DNA of 64,000 nt from Streptomyces sp. NBC_01116 (GTDB lineage: Bacteria; Actinomycetota; Actinomycetes; Streptomycetales; Streptomycetaceae). The stretch spans positions 6,247,501-6,311,500 of the forward strand of contig NZ_CP108644.1 of the NCBI RefSeq assembly GCF_041435495.1, given 5' to 3'. A program made the position numbers and the translations under genes. The notes under the pieces were generated by a model. The model had not been told where the DNA came from, searched no databases, and saw only the letters and a program-made list of their open reading frames with translations. Shown here one piece after another: positions 1 through 8,307 of the stretch; within the stretch, counting starts at the first letter, position 1; every line of letters starts with the position of its first letter.

Positions 1-37
1 ACCGGGTGCGGGGCGCCGCGCGTGCGTACGGAGGGGG

Positions 38-655
38 TCAGGCTGCCGGGGCGGCCTTGATCGCGGAGATGTCGAAGGTCAGCTTCACCTTGTCGCTGAC
101 CATCACGCCGCCGGTCTCCAGCGCCGCGTTCCAGGTCAGGCCCCAGTCGGAGCGCAGGATGTCGGCGCTGCCCTCGAAGCCGACGCGCTCGTTGCCGTAG
201 ACGTCGGTGGCGGAGCCGTTGAACTCCAGGTCGATGGCGAGCGGGCGCGTGACGTCCTTGATGGTCAGGTCGCCGGTGATCCGGTACGCCTCGCCGCCCA
301 GCTGCTCGGCCTTCGTCGAGCGGAACGTCATCAGGGGGAACTTCTCGGCGTCGAAGAAGTCGCCGCTGACCAGGTGGCCGTCGCGGTCGGCGATGCCGGT
401 GTCGACGCTGCCGATCTTCACGTCGATGGAGGCGGAGGAGTTCGCCGGGTCCGTGCCGTCCACCACCAGGGTGCCCTCGTGCTCGCCGAAGGAGCCGCGC
501 ACGTTCGTGACCATCGCGTGGCGCACGGTGAAGCCGATGCTGCTGTGCGCGGGGTCAAGGGTGTACGTGCCGGTCAGGGCGGCCAGCGCCGGGTCCACCG
601 CGGGGGCCTCGGTGACGGTGGGGGCGGCGGTCGACTTGCGGGTGAACAGAGCCAT
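38..655 (-). CDS. YceI-family lipid-binding-like protein
   Basis: Encodes 205 residues with a full YceI domain from about residue 30 (TYTLDPAHSSIGFTVRHAMV, then DGHLVSGDFFD and FPLMTFRST). YceI proteins are small lipocalin-like beta barrels that bind polyprenyl or other isoprenoid chains; the ligand here is unknown. The ATG at 655 is preferred over a longer in-frame start at 715 because a GAGGAG ribosome site lies just upstream. There is no signal peptide, so the protein is probably cytosolic, unlike the periplasmic E. coli protein. Paired TTCAA repeats lie in its promoter region at 711-759. Confidence 0.9.
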   Translation of the reverse strand: MALFTRKSTAAPTVTEAPAVDPALAALTGTYTLDPAHSSIGFTVRHAMVTNVRGSFGEHEGTLVVDGTDPANSSASIDVKIGSVDTGIADRDGHLVSGDFFDAEKFPLMTFRSTKAEQLGGEAYRITGDLTIKDVTRPLAIDLEFNGSATDVYGNERVGFEGSADILRSDWGLTWNAALETGGVMVSDKVKLTFDISAIKAAPAA

Positions 656-710
656 GGCTCCTCCTCGGGGATGCGTTACGGGGACGGATCGAGCGGCGCC
701 GAAGGTGTTG

Positions 711-759
711 TTCAACCTTCAACGAGTTCGACTGTAACCGCATCTAGTTCAAAGTTCAA
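711..759. promoter_or_regulatory. Paired TTCAA direct repeats upstream of the yceI-like gene
   Basis: TTCAACCTTCAA (711-722) and TTCAAAGTTCAA (748-759) have the same design: two TTCAA half-sites 7 bp apart. The copies start 37 bp apart, in the promoter region of the yceI-like gene. They look like a regulator site, and MarR-family sites often contain TTGAA/TTCAA halves, but no regulator gene is adjacent. The function is inferred. Confidence 0.45.
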
Positions 760-762
760 CAT

Positions 763-933
763 CTACTCCGGGTGTGGGGGCAGGAGCAGGTCCTCGTGGC
801 GGTGGTGGTGGAGCAGGGCGGCCGCGCGGGCGGGGTCGCCGGAGTCGATGAGGGCGCGGGCCAGGGTGTCCTGGATGATCTCCCGTTCCACGCGTACGCC
901 GCCGATGCGTTCGGCCTTCTCGCCGAGGGCGGC
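763..933 (-). pseudogene. C-terminal remnant of a TPR (TTC38-like) protein
   Basis: The minus-strand frame ending at a TAG at 763 reads as a convincing protein C-terminus (ERIGGVRVEREIIQDTLARA, then a helix containing SGDPARAAALL). This resembles the end of tetratricopeptide repeat protein 38-like proteins. Upstream of about 933 the frame degenerates into Arg/Pro-rich shadow translation with no start or ribosome site. The likely explanation is a decayed gene with only the last 56 codons left. The family assignment is from pattern memory. The rest of the gap, 934-1102, shows only the ribosome site of the next gene. Confidence 0.5.
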
Positions 934-1102
934 CGGCGTGCGGGCCGCGGTTGACCCGCACGGCGAGGCGTCTCTTCGGCATCCCGGTGCGTGCCGCCCT
1001 CTGGCGGACGCGCGTAGAGCTCGGGCACTATCTCCCTGCCCGGCGTGCGCGGCTCCGCGCCCGTACGCCCCCTGATTTGTCATGAGCAGGAGGAATCCCC
1101 CC

Positions 1103-1627
1103 ATGGTGACCCGTCCACTACTCCGCTCCGCCCTCACCGCCCTGGCCCTCGTCCTCGGCGCCCTCTTCGCGCCCGGCGTCGGCGCTCTCGGCAGCGGCGC
1201 CACCGAGGCGCACGCCGTGACCAAGCTGACCCACGCGCAGGCGACCTCCCGGTTCAGCTCGTCCGGGGTCACCTGGTCGTCCTCCGGTGGCTGCTCCAAC
1301 CGGGACAACCCCACCTGCACGTCGTTCGACCAGCTCAACCTGGCCAGCGCCCAGGGCGCGCAGACCCTCAAGAGCGCCACCGGCTGCGCGCTCAACATCA
1401 CCGGAGGCACGGAGACCGGCCACGCCGGCGGCACGTACTCCCACTGGAACGGCTACAAGCTCGACTTCGCCAAGAGCACCTGCCTGAACAACTACGTCAC
1501 CGGCACCTTCACCTACATCGGCACGCGGGGCGACGGCGCGCGCCAGTACCAGTCCGGGTCCGGCAACATCTACGCGGACGAGGGCAACCACTGGGACGTG
1601 ACGTACTACAACTGCGGCGGCTGCTGA
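1103..1627 (+). CDS. Small secreted M15/VanY-like zinc peptidase
   Basis: Encodes 174 residues beginning with a Sec signal (Arg, hydrophobic core, AHA cleavage site near residue 38). The mature part carries SHWNGYKLD with His114 and Asp121, and DEGNHWD with Glu160 and His163. This is the SxHxxGxxxD...ExxHW zinc and catalytic layout of M15 D-Ala-D-Ala peptidases. Six cysteines suggest disulfides. The ATG at 1103 has AGGAGG nine bases upstream. It probably acts on peptidoglycan outside the cell. The family call rests on the motif alone because the rest of the sequence is divergent. Confidence 0.7.
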   Translation: MVTRPLLRSALTALALVLGALFAPGVGALGSGATEAHAVTKLTHAQATSRFSSSGVTWSSSGGCSNRDNPTCTSFDQLNLASAQGAQTLKSATGCALNITGGTETGHAGGTYSHWNGYKLDFAKSTCLNNYVTGTFTYIGTRGDGARQYQSGSGNIYADEGNHWDVTYYNCGGC

Positions 1628-1705
1628 CAGCGGCGACGGCCGAGGGGGCCGCCCCGCACCGGGGGCGGCCCCCACCGCCTCCCGCCCCTTCACCGCCCTA
1701 CGGGA

Positions 1706-2383
1706 TCACGGGATCGGGTCGGCGTCCGGGCCCTCCTGTTCCAGCAGGTCCCGGGCGAAGTCCTCCCACTGCGCGTACCGGTCCGGGTGCGCGGACCGCT
1801 GGACCGCCTGGCACACGTCGCCGGGTTGCATCGACTCCCAGCCGTCGATCTGGAGCAGCCCCGGGTTGGCGCTGGGCGAGGGCAGCCCGTAGAAGGACTT
1901 GGACGCGGTCGGCACGTGGGTGATCTGCGCCGGCGTGCCCCAGCCCATGCTGGGGCGCTGCTGGAAGACGCCGAGCGAGTCGTGGTCGACCGGCGACGTG
2001 TAGTTGACGAACTTCGACTCCTGCATGGCCGTCATCAGGGCGATGACCTGGGCCTCCTCGGAGAGTTCCGCCCCCTTCCCGACGCCGATGACCGTCCGGG
2101 CGTGGGCCAGCTGCTCCGGGCCGAGATCGACCGGGGCGGCGAAGAACACCCGCAGCTCGCTGTCCGGGGCCGTCCTGAGCAGCTGCGCGGTGGCGGTGTC
2201 CACCCGGCCGGTCGGGGGCAGGCCGTAGCTCTGCTGGAAGGCGCGCAGGCCGTGCGCGCCGGGGGCCTGTGGGGCGGGTGACGGCGGCGGGGCGGGGTCC
2301 GCGTGCGCCGGAGCCGCTGCGGTGAGCAGGAATCCGGCGGCGACCGCCGCGAGCACGCGGCGGGGGAGTCGGTTCGTTCGCAT
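1706..2383 (-). CDS. Secreted peptidoglycan-associated protein (PG-binding-like plus lysozyme-like fold)
   Basis: Encodes 225 residues. A signal peptide (RRVLAAVAAGFLLTAAAPAHA) is followed by a short Pro-rich linker and a peptidoglycan-binding-like segment (LRAFQQSYGLPPTGRVDTAT). The C-terminal half has AQVIALMTAMQESKF and DHDSLGVFQQRPSMGWG, the helix and Gln-Arg-Pro signature of a large Streptomyces family that looks like a degenerate lytic transglycosylase. Glu in MQES could correspond to the catalytic acid. It is exported; activity is unproven. It stands alone, convergent with the M15-like gene. Confidence 0.75.
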   Translation of the reverse strand: MRTNRLPRRVLAAVAAGFLLTAAAPAHADPAPPPSPAPQAPGAHGLRAFQQSYGLPPTGRVDTATAQLLRTAPDSELRVFFAAPVDLGPEQLAHARTVIGVGKGAELSEEAQVIALMTAMQESKFVNYTSPVDHDSLGVFQQRPSMGWGTPAQITHVPTASKSFYGLPSPSANPGLLQIDGWESMQPGDVCQAVQRSAHPDRYAQWEDFARDLLEQEGPDADPIP

Positions 2384-2534
2384 ACGGAACCGTCCCGGGG
2401 CGCCGGGGCGAAGTCAAGAACGCCGCACGACGTGTCAGCCGACGAGGTATCGGATGGCCCGAAGGCGCCGGCCGGACCTGCCCGTGCCCCCGCCCGGAGC
2501 ACGGGCGGGGGCACACGCGCCTACCGTCCGGGCG

Positions 2535-3761
2535 TCACGACCCCACGCTCACCGTGAAGCGGCGCGGGTTCCCGTCGTGCGCCGCGCCCGAGACGTCCGG
2601 CTCACCGTCCGGGCGGACGTCGTCGTACGGGAACGCGTAACCGATCGGGCTGTTCGCGTGGACCACCCGGGACCAGTGGTTGGTGACCGGCCCCCGGTAG
2701 TAGTCCGCCGTCGACGTGCCGTTCGGCTGGCTCGGATGGCTCAGCATGATCGAGCGGTTGAAGCCCGCCGCCAGCCGGGCCAGGATCGCCTTCTTGTCGT
2801 CGGAGTCGCCCGGGTTGTTGGTGAACGGGCCGTGGTTGCAGGTGAAGACGTCCTTCGTCTGCGGCTTGACGAAGGTGTGGCCGCCCTCGAAGGTCAGCGT
2901 GTCCCCGCTGACCCGGCCCGCCAGGGTGCCCCGGCCGCCCTGGAGGTCGATGCGCAGGTCCTCGGAGCGGTACTTCTCCCAGACCTCGTCGATCTGGGCG
3001 GTGAACAGGTCCCGGAACGGCATCTCGGCGGGCCGGTCGAAGTACGGGGCCATGATGTTCTGCGGCGAGACGACCCGCAGGACGCCGCCGTCCCCGCTCC
3101 GGGTGATCAGCTTGTCCCACGGCTGCCCGTCGGCGGCGGCCTGGGCGGTGAGGTCGTCCGCGATCCGCTGCACCGCGCCGTCCGGGAGCGGGGCCACGGT
3201 GTGCGTCGCGTCGCCCTCCAGCGTGATGCCGATGGGGAGGGCCGTCACCAGGTCGACGTAGCTGATGTTGGAGTACAGCTGCTGCGTGTTGAAGGTGAAC
3301 TCGCAGAACGACCAGACGCGCCCGTAGTTGGGGTCCGTGGGCGTCGCGAAGGCGGGCTCCACCAGCGAGGGGCCCGGGTTGAGGTAGAAGTCCAGCTTGT
3401 CGTCGCGGACGAAGTAGACCCGTGCCCCGTACATCTGCGGCAGGGTCAGCACGACCGGACCCGCGCCCGCGCCCTTGAGCGGGATCGCGCAGTCCACGGG
3501 CAGCGGGGTCTGCGGGGCGCCGGGGGAGCCGGGGCGGTAGACACCGCCGTCCGGCTTGAGCAGCACCCAGCGGTCGGTGCCCAGCTCGTGGCCGGTCACA
3601 TACGCGTGCACCGTACCCGGCAACGACTTGTTCTCCAGGGCCAGTTCGCAGGTGGCCGGGGCCGCCGAGGCGCGGGGACTCAGAGCGGTGCCCCAGGCGG
3701 GGTACGTGAGCGCCGCGGCCGAGGCGGCGGCGCCGGTCAGGAACATTCGGCGTGAGATCAC
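2535..3761 (-). CDS. Secreted glycoside hydrolase family 64 beta-1,3-glucanase
   Basis: Encodes 408 residues from a GTG at 3761, with GGGAG about seven bases upstream. The N-terminus SRRMFLTGAAASAAAL is a twin-arginine signal, so export is probably by Tat. The body matches GH64 laminaripentaose-producing enzymes: LALENKSL and VHAYVTGHE at the start, a central FCEFTFNTQQLYSNISYVD, and the later NRSIMLSHPSQP and NHWSRVVHAN. GH64 enzymes cut long beta-1,3-glucans of fungal or algal walls. Divergent from the GH101 gene, with a CebR-like palindrome between them. The reading frame is also open upstream to 3884, but that part lacks a plausible start. Confidence 0.9.
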   Translation of the reverse strand: MISRRMFLTGAAASAAALTYPAWGTALSPRASAAPATCELALENKSLPGTVHAYVTGHELGTDRWVLLKPDGGVYRPGSPGAPQTPLPVDCAIPLKGAGAGPVVLTLPQMYGARVYFVRDDKLDFYLNPGPSLVEPAFATPTDPNYGRVWSFCEFTFNTQQLYSNISYVDLVTALPIGITLEGDATHTVAPLPDGAVQRIADDLTAQAAADGQPWDKLITRSGDGGVLRVVSPQNIMAPYFDRPAEMPFRDLFTAQIDEVWEKYRSEDLRIDLQGGRGTLAGRVSGDTLTFEGGHTFVKPQTKDVFTCNHGPFTNNPGDSDDKKAILARLAAGFNRSIMLSHPSQPNGTSTADYYRGPVTNHWSRVVHANSPIGYAFPYDDVRPDGEPDVSGAAHDGNPRRFTVSVGS

Positions 3762-3894
3762 GAGGGGACTCCCGAGGTGGTGGGGGGCCGCAGGCGGGAG
3801 GTCGGGGGGTGGCGCGGGGAGGGACAGGACCGTGGGGGTGCCTGCGGTGCGCACCACTCTCGCGAGGCCCGCAACAAGCGTCAAGAGGTGTGAC

Positions 3895-3908
3895 TGAGAG
3901 CGCTCTCA
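3895..3908. promoter_or_regulatory. CebR-like (LacI-family) operator palindrome
   Basis: TGAGAGCGCTCTCA is a perfect 14-bp palindrome differing from the known CebR operator TGGGAGCGCTCCCA at one symmetric base pair. It is 134 bp upstream of the GH64 start and 227 bp upstream of the GH101 start, in a 373-bp divergent gap (3762-4134) that holds nothing else I can name. A LacI-family sugar regulator controlling one or both glycosidases is inferred. Confidence 0.65.
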
Positions 3909-4134
3909 AAAATGCTGAGTCTTCACAACTCGACGCCTCGAAGCGGTACTTGACGGAACCGAGCGGGTGCGAGCCGTGACCGCCCGGAGGTGCCGACCGC
4001 CAAGAGGTGAACGAGGACCCGGCCGGCCCCGCACTCTCCTGACTTGGACTAACGCACCGGGGTTGTTGGACGGAGTCGGCCGCCGGGGCCGAAGTTCGTT
4101 GACGGTGTCCGGACACGGCGACTACTCAGGGGCC

Positions 4135-7100
4135 ATGTCGCCAAGATTCCCTCGCCCCGGCCTGGTCGCCGCGGCCTCAGCAGCCGTTCTGGCGCTCAAC
4201 GGGGCCGCCCTCCCCGCCGCAGCCGCCGATCCGTCCCCCGCCCCGGCCGGGGCGGCGGAGTCCGCCGGATCCGCCGTCATCACGTCCGACCGGCTCGCCG
4301 TGGCCGTCGCCGACGACTTCCCGCGCGTCCTGTCCTACACCGACCGGGCGAGCGGCGAGCAACTGCTCGGCTCCACCCGGCCGGTCACCGCCGTCACCCT
4401 CAACGGGACCGCCCGTCCGGTGAAGCTCAAGGGCAAGCCGAAGGTCACCCGCTCCGCCGCCCGCTACACCCTCGCCTTCGAGGGCCTTCCGGGCGTCGAG
4501 ATCGACGCCTCGCTCACCGTCTCCGGGCGCGCCACCACGTTCAGGGTGACCGCCGTCCGCGACACCGGGGCCTTCCGGGTCGGGACCATCGACATCCCCG
4601 GGCACGACCTGGTCTCGGTCGGCTCAGCCGAGACCGGGGCCGCCACCGCCTTCACGAAGCTCGACCCGGACTCCACCCGCACCGCCGACGTCTTCGGCAA
4701 GGTCACCGGCGGGACGAAGCCCGACTCCGCGCCCGTCGGCGCCAGTTACGCGATCCTCAACAATGGCTCGCTCGCCGCCGCGATCGAGTCCAACTCCTCG
4801 TACGACAAGCCCGCCGGGGCCACCGGCGGCGACGACGCCCGCTTCTGGCACCAGGCGCGCACCGAGGACGGCGGCGTCCGGGTCGGCGTCTGGTCCGGCC
4901 AGTGGACCTACCGGGGCGAGGGCGCGCCGAAGCCCGAGCGCGGCGAGAACCTGCCGTGGGCCAAGGTCGTCGTCACCCCCGACGCCAACGGAGACAAGGC
5001 CGTCGACTGGCAGGACGGGGCCGTCGCCTTCCGCACCATCGGCGTCACCGCGCCGGGCAGCGAGGACACCGCGAACCGGGTCGTCACCCACATCCCGTTC
5101 AACTTCGCCAGCCAGGCCACCCACCCGTTCCTGCGCACCCTGGACGACGTCAAGCGGATCTCGAAGGCCACCGACGGCCTCGGCCAGCTCGCCGTCCTCA
5201 AGGGGTACGGCTCCGAGGGCCACGACTCCGCCCACCCGGACTACGGCGGCAACTACAACAAGCGGGCCGGCGGGCTGAAGGACCTCAACACCCTGCTCGA
5301 GGAGGGCGAGAAGTGGGGCGCCGACTTCGGCGTCCACGTGAACGCCACCGAGTCCTACCCGGAGGCCAACGCCTTCTCCGAGCAGCTCGTCGACAAGACC
5401 AGGCCCGGCTGGAACTGGCTCAACCAGAGCTACTACATCGACCAGCGCCGCGACATCAACAGCGGCGACCTGGAGAAGCGCTTCCGGCAACTGCGCGACG
5501 AGACCGACGAGAACCTCGACTTCCTCTACATCGACGTCTACTACAGCCACGGCTGGATCGCCGACAAGACGATCCAGGCCGTGCAGAAGCAGGGCTGGAC
5601 CGTCGGCACCGAGTGGGCCGACAAGTTCGAGCGCGCCTCGCTCTGGTCGCACTGGGCCAACGACCTCAACTACGGCGGGGCCACCAACAAGGGCCTGAAC
5701 TCGCAGATCATCCGGTTCATCCGCAACGGCGAGAAGGACATCTGGAACAACCACCCGGTCCTCGGCCAGAGCGCCCTGGAGGACTTCGAGGGCTGGACCG
5801 GCGAGACCGACTGGAACGCCTTCACCGCCAACATCTGGCAGAAGAACCTGCCCGCGAAATACCTCCAGCAGCAGCGGATCACCCGCTGGGACGGCAACGA
5901 CATCACCTTCACCGGCGGGGTGCGCGGCACCGTCGAGGACGGGAAGCGGACCTTCTACGACCAGGGCCGCAAGGTGCTCAGCGGCACCGACTACCTGCTG
6001 CCGTGGGACGGCGGCAAGAAGCTCTACCACTACAGCGCGACCGGCGGCTCCAGCACCTGGGAGGTGCCGGGCAAGGGCGCGTACACCCTCTACCGGCTGA
6101 CCGACAACGGCCGGGAGAAGGTCACCACCGTCCGCCCCGCCGACGGGAAGGTCACGCTGACCGCCGCCGCCGGACAGGCCTACGTCCTCTACCCCGACCG
6201 GGCGCCGAAGGAGCGGGAGGCCGCCTGGGGGAAGGGGACCGGGCTGAAGGACCCCGGCTTCAACGGCCGTGACCTGAAGGGCTGGACGAAGACGGGCGCC
6301 GCCGTCCGCGACACCGACGAGCAGGGCCGCAACAGCGCCGAACTCTCCGGCTCGGGGGCGGCCGCGCTCTCCCAGACCGTCACCGGGCTCACGCCCGGCA
6401 AGCGCTACACCGCCTCCGCCCTGATCGAGGTCGAGCCCGGCGAGAGCCGGCGCACCACCCTCGGCGCCGGAGGGAGGTCCGTCACCGTCGAGCGCTCCAC
6501 GGCGAAGGACTACGTCGCCGCGTCCGACTGGCACGGCACCTCCTTCCAGCGCGCCAAGGTCACCTTCACCGCACCCGCGAACGGCCGCACCACCCTGCGC
6601 ATCGAGGCGGCGGCGGGCTCCACGGCGAAGGTCCGCGCCGACGACGTACGGATCGTCCGGAACGCCCCCGCGACCCGCGCCGGCACGGTGGCGTACGAGG
6701 ACTTCGAGGCCGTCGACCAGGGCTGGGGCCCCTTCCTCAAGGGCAACGCGGGCGGCTCCACCGACCCCCGCACCAGCATCGCGCAGCTCAACGCCCCGTA
6801 CACCCAGGCCGGCTGGAACGGGAAGCGGGTCGACGACGTGCTCGGCGGGAAGGAGTCCCTGAAGTCCCACGAGGAGAACACCGGACTGGTCTACCGCACC
6901 GCGCCCTGGACCGTCCCGATGAAGGACGGCCACCGGTACGAGGTCGCGTTCGCCTACCAGTCCAGCCACGCCGGGGCCTACAGCTGGGTCGAGGGATACG
7001 ACCGGGTCGCCGGCGGCAGGGCCGTGTCGACCGAGACCCGCGCCACCCCGATCGGGGAGCAGCGCACCACCGGGCAGTTCAGCCGGACGATCACCGCGGG

Positions 7101-8001
7101 CTGCGGCGACACCTGGACCGGGCTGCGCAAGCTGCCCGGGGCACCCGAGGGCGCGGACTTCGTGCTCGACGGCTTCAGCGTGACCGACCTCGGGCCGGCC
7201 CCCGCCGGGCAGGAGGCCGTCTGCGGCACGCTCGGCGTGAGCGCCGACGCCGAGACCCTGGAGCCGGGGGCCCCGAACACGGTCAGGGCGACCTTCGGCA
7301 ACGACGAGGCGAGCGCCGCCACGGGCGTGAAGCTCGCGCTGACCGTGCCCGAGGGCTGGAAGGCCGAGCCCGTCGGCGCGGTCGCCTTCGACTCGGTCGC
7401 TCCCGGCGCGAAGGCCACCGGCAGCTGGCGGGTCACCCCGCCGGTCGACGCCCCCTACGACACGTACGCGCTGGACGCGAAGGCCACGTACACCGTCGGG
7501 GGAGCGGCCAGGACGCTCGCCGCGGGAACCTCCGTCCGTACGCTCCCGCCGCCGCCCACCGCGGACAGCTGGGCCAGTGATCTCGGCTGGACCGCCTCGG
7601 ACAACGGCTGGGGCCCCGTCGAGCGCGACCGGTCCAACGGGGATGCCGGGGCCGGTGACGGCGGCCCCCTGAAGATCGGCGGCGTCGCCTACGCCAAGGG
7701 CCTGGGCACGCACGCCCCGGCGAGGATCCGCTACTACCTGGGCGGGAAGTGCGCCTCCTTCACCGCCGAGGTGGGTGTGGACGACGCCCAGGCCACCCGG
7801 GGCAGTGTGCGGTTCTCGGTGACCGCCGACGGTACGGAGAAGGTGGCGTCACCCGTGCTGGGGGCGGCCGACCCGGCCTGGAAGCTCACCGCCGACGTCA
7901 CCGGCGCGAAGTACGTCGAGCTGCTCGTCCAGGACGGCGGCGACGGCAACGGCAACGACCACGCCGATTGGGGCGATGCCCGCTTCCACTGCGGAAGCTG
8001 A
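4135..8001 (+). CDS. Secreted endo-alpha-N-acetylgalactosaminidase (GH101) with NEW3 and NPCBM modules
   Basis: Encodes 1288 residues. Order: Sec signal (1-34), beta-sandwich, GH101 barrel (about 310-640), carbohydrate-binding-like sandwiches (about 700-1020), an NPCBM-associated NEW3 domain (about 1040-1120) and a C-terminal NPCBM domain (from about 1142; GGVAYAKGLGTHAPARI). Catalytic candidates are Asp467 in FLYIDVYY and Glu493 in VGTEWADKFE. GH101 enzymes release the Gal-beta-1,3-GalNAc disaccharide from Ser/Thr of mucin-type glycoproteins. The ATG at 4135 gives a clean signal peptide; the frame is open further upstream to 3967. Confidence 0.9.
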   Translation: MSPRFPRPGLVAAASAAVLALNGAALPAAAADPSPAPAGAAESAGSAVITSDRLAVAVADDFPRVLSYTDRASGEQLLGSTRPVTAVTLNGTARPVKLKGKPKVTRSAARYTLAFEGLPGVEIDASLTVSGRATTFRVTAVRDTGAFRVGTIDIPGHDLVSVGSAETGAATAFTKLDPDSTRTADVFGKVTGGTKPDSAPVGASYAILNNGSLAAAIESNSSYDKPAGATGGDDARFWHQARTEDGGVRVGVWSGQWTYRGEGAPKPERGENLPWAKVVVTPDANGDKAVDWQDGAVAFRTIGVTAPGSEDTANRVVTHIPFNFASQATHPFLRTLDDVKRISKATDGLGQLAVLKGYGSEGHDSAHPDYGGNYNKRAGGLKDLNTLLEEGEKWGADFGVHVNATESYPEANAFSEQLVDKTRPGWNWLNQSYYIDQRRDINSGDLEKRFRQLRDETDENLDFLYIDVYYSHGWIADKTIQAVQKQGWTVGTEWADKFERASLWSHWANDLNYGGATNKGLNSQIIRFIRNGEKDIWNNHPVLGQSALEDFEGWTGETDWNAFTANIWQKNLPAKYLQQQRITRWDGNDITFTGGVRGTVEDGKRTFYDQGRKVLSGTDYLLPWDGGKKLYHYSATGGSSTWEVPGKGAYTLYRLTDNGREKVTTVRPADGKVTLTAAAGQAYVLYPDRAPKEREAAWGKGTGLKDPGFNGRDLKGWTKTGAAVRDTDEQGRNSAELSGSGAAALSQTVTGLTPGKRYTASALIEVEPGESRRTTLGAGGRSVTVERSTAKDYVAASDWHGTSFQRAKVTFTAPANGRTTLRIEAAAGSTAKVRADDVRIVRNAPATRAGTVAYEDFEAVDQGWGPFLKGNAGGSTDPRTSIAQLNAPYTQAGWNGKRVDDVLGGKESLKSHEENTGLVYRTAPWTVPMKDGHRYEVAFAYQSSHAGAYSWVEGYDRVAGGRAVSTETRATPIGEQRTTGQFSRTITAGCGDTWTGLRKLPGAPEGADFVLDGFSVTDLGPAPAGQEAVCGTLGVSADAETLEPGAPNTVRATFGNDEASAATGVKLALTVPEGWKAEPVGAVAFDSVAPGAKATGSWRVTPPVDAPYDTYALDAKATYTVGGAARTLAAGTSVRTLPPPPTADSWASDLGWTASDNGWGPVERDRSNGDAGAGDGGPLKIGGVAYAKGLGTHAPARIRYYLGGKCASFTAEVGVDDAQATRGSVRFSVTADGTEKVASPVLGAADPAWKLTADVTGAKYVELLVQDGGDGNGNDHADWGDARFHCGS

Positions 8002-8307
8002 CCCGGGAGACCGACGCGGGCAGGGGTGGCTCCGGGCGACCGGGGCCGCCCCTGCGGCGTGCGGCGCGGGCCCTGCGGCATACTTCGGGGAGGCCGGAGC
8101 CGTCGGGTGGGCGTCACGTTCCGTTCCTCCGCCTGTGGCCCAGCGCACATCCTGGTCTTTGTAGAGTTCATACAGCGCGATGCGGCGTTTCGCTGGTGGA
8201 TCGCCTACACGGTGCCGCGGTTCTGTTCACTCCCACCACGAAACCGGGCAGGAGACTGTACGGAGTCGACGGCACGATTTCTGGGTCGGTGTTCGTAGGG
8301 TCGGTAC
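8002..8307. other. Gene-free gap before accB
   Basis: 306 bases with no convincing ORF. There is no strong terminator after the GH101 gene. TAGGGT at 8296-8301 ends six bases before the accB ATG and could be the -10 of a leaderless transcript; no matching -35 hexamer was found. An AT-richer stretch near 8157-8172 (TTTGTAGAGTTCATAC) could hold a second promoter. Confidence 0.35.

Noticed and set aside
4624..7713. Minus-strand open frame of 1029 codons opposite the GH101 gene
   Set aside because: Val/Gly/Arg-rich shadow; the GH101, NEW3 and NPCBM motifs are on the plus strand.
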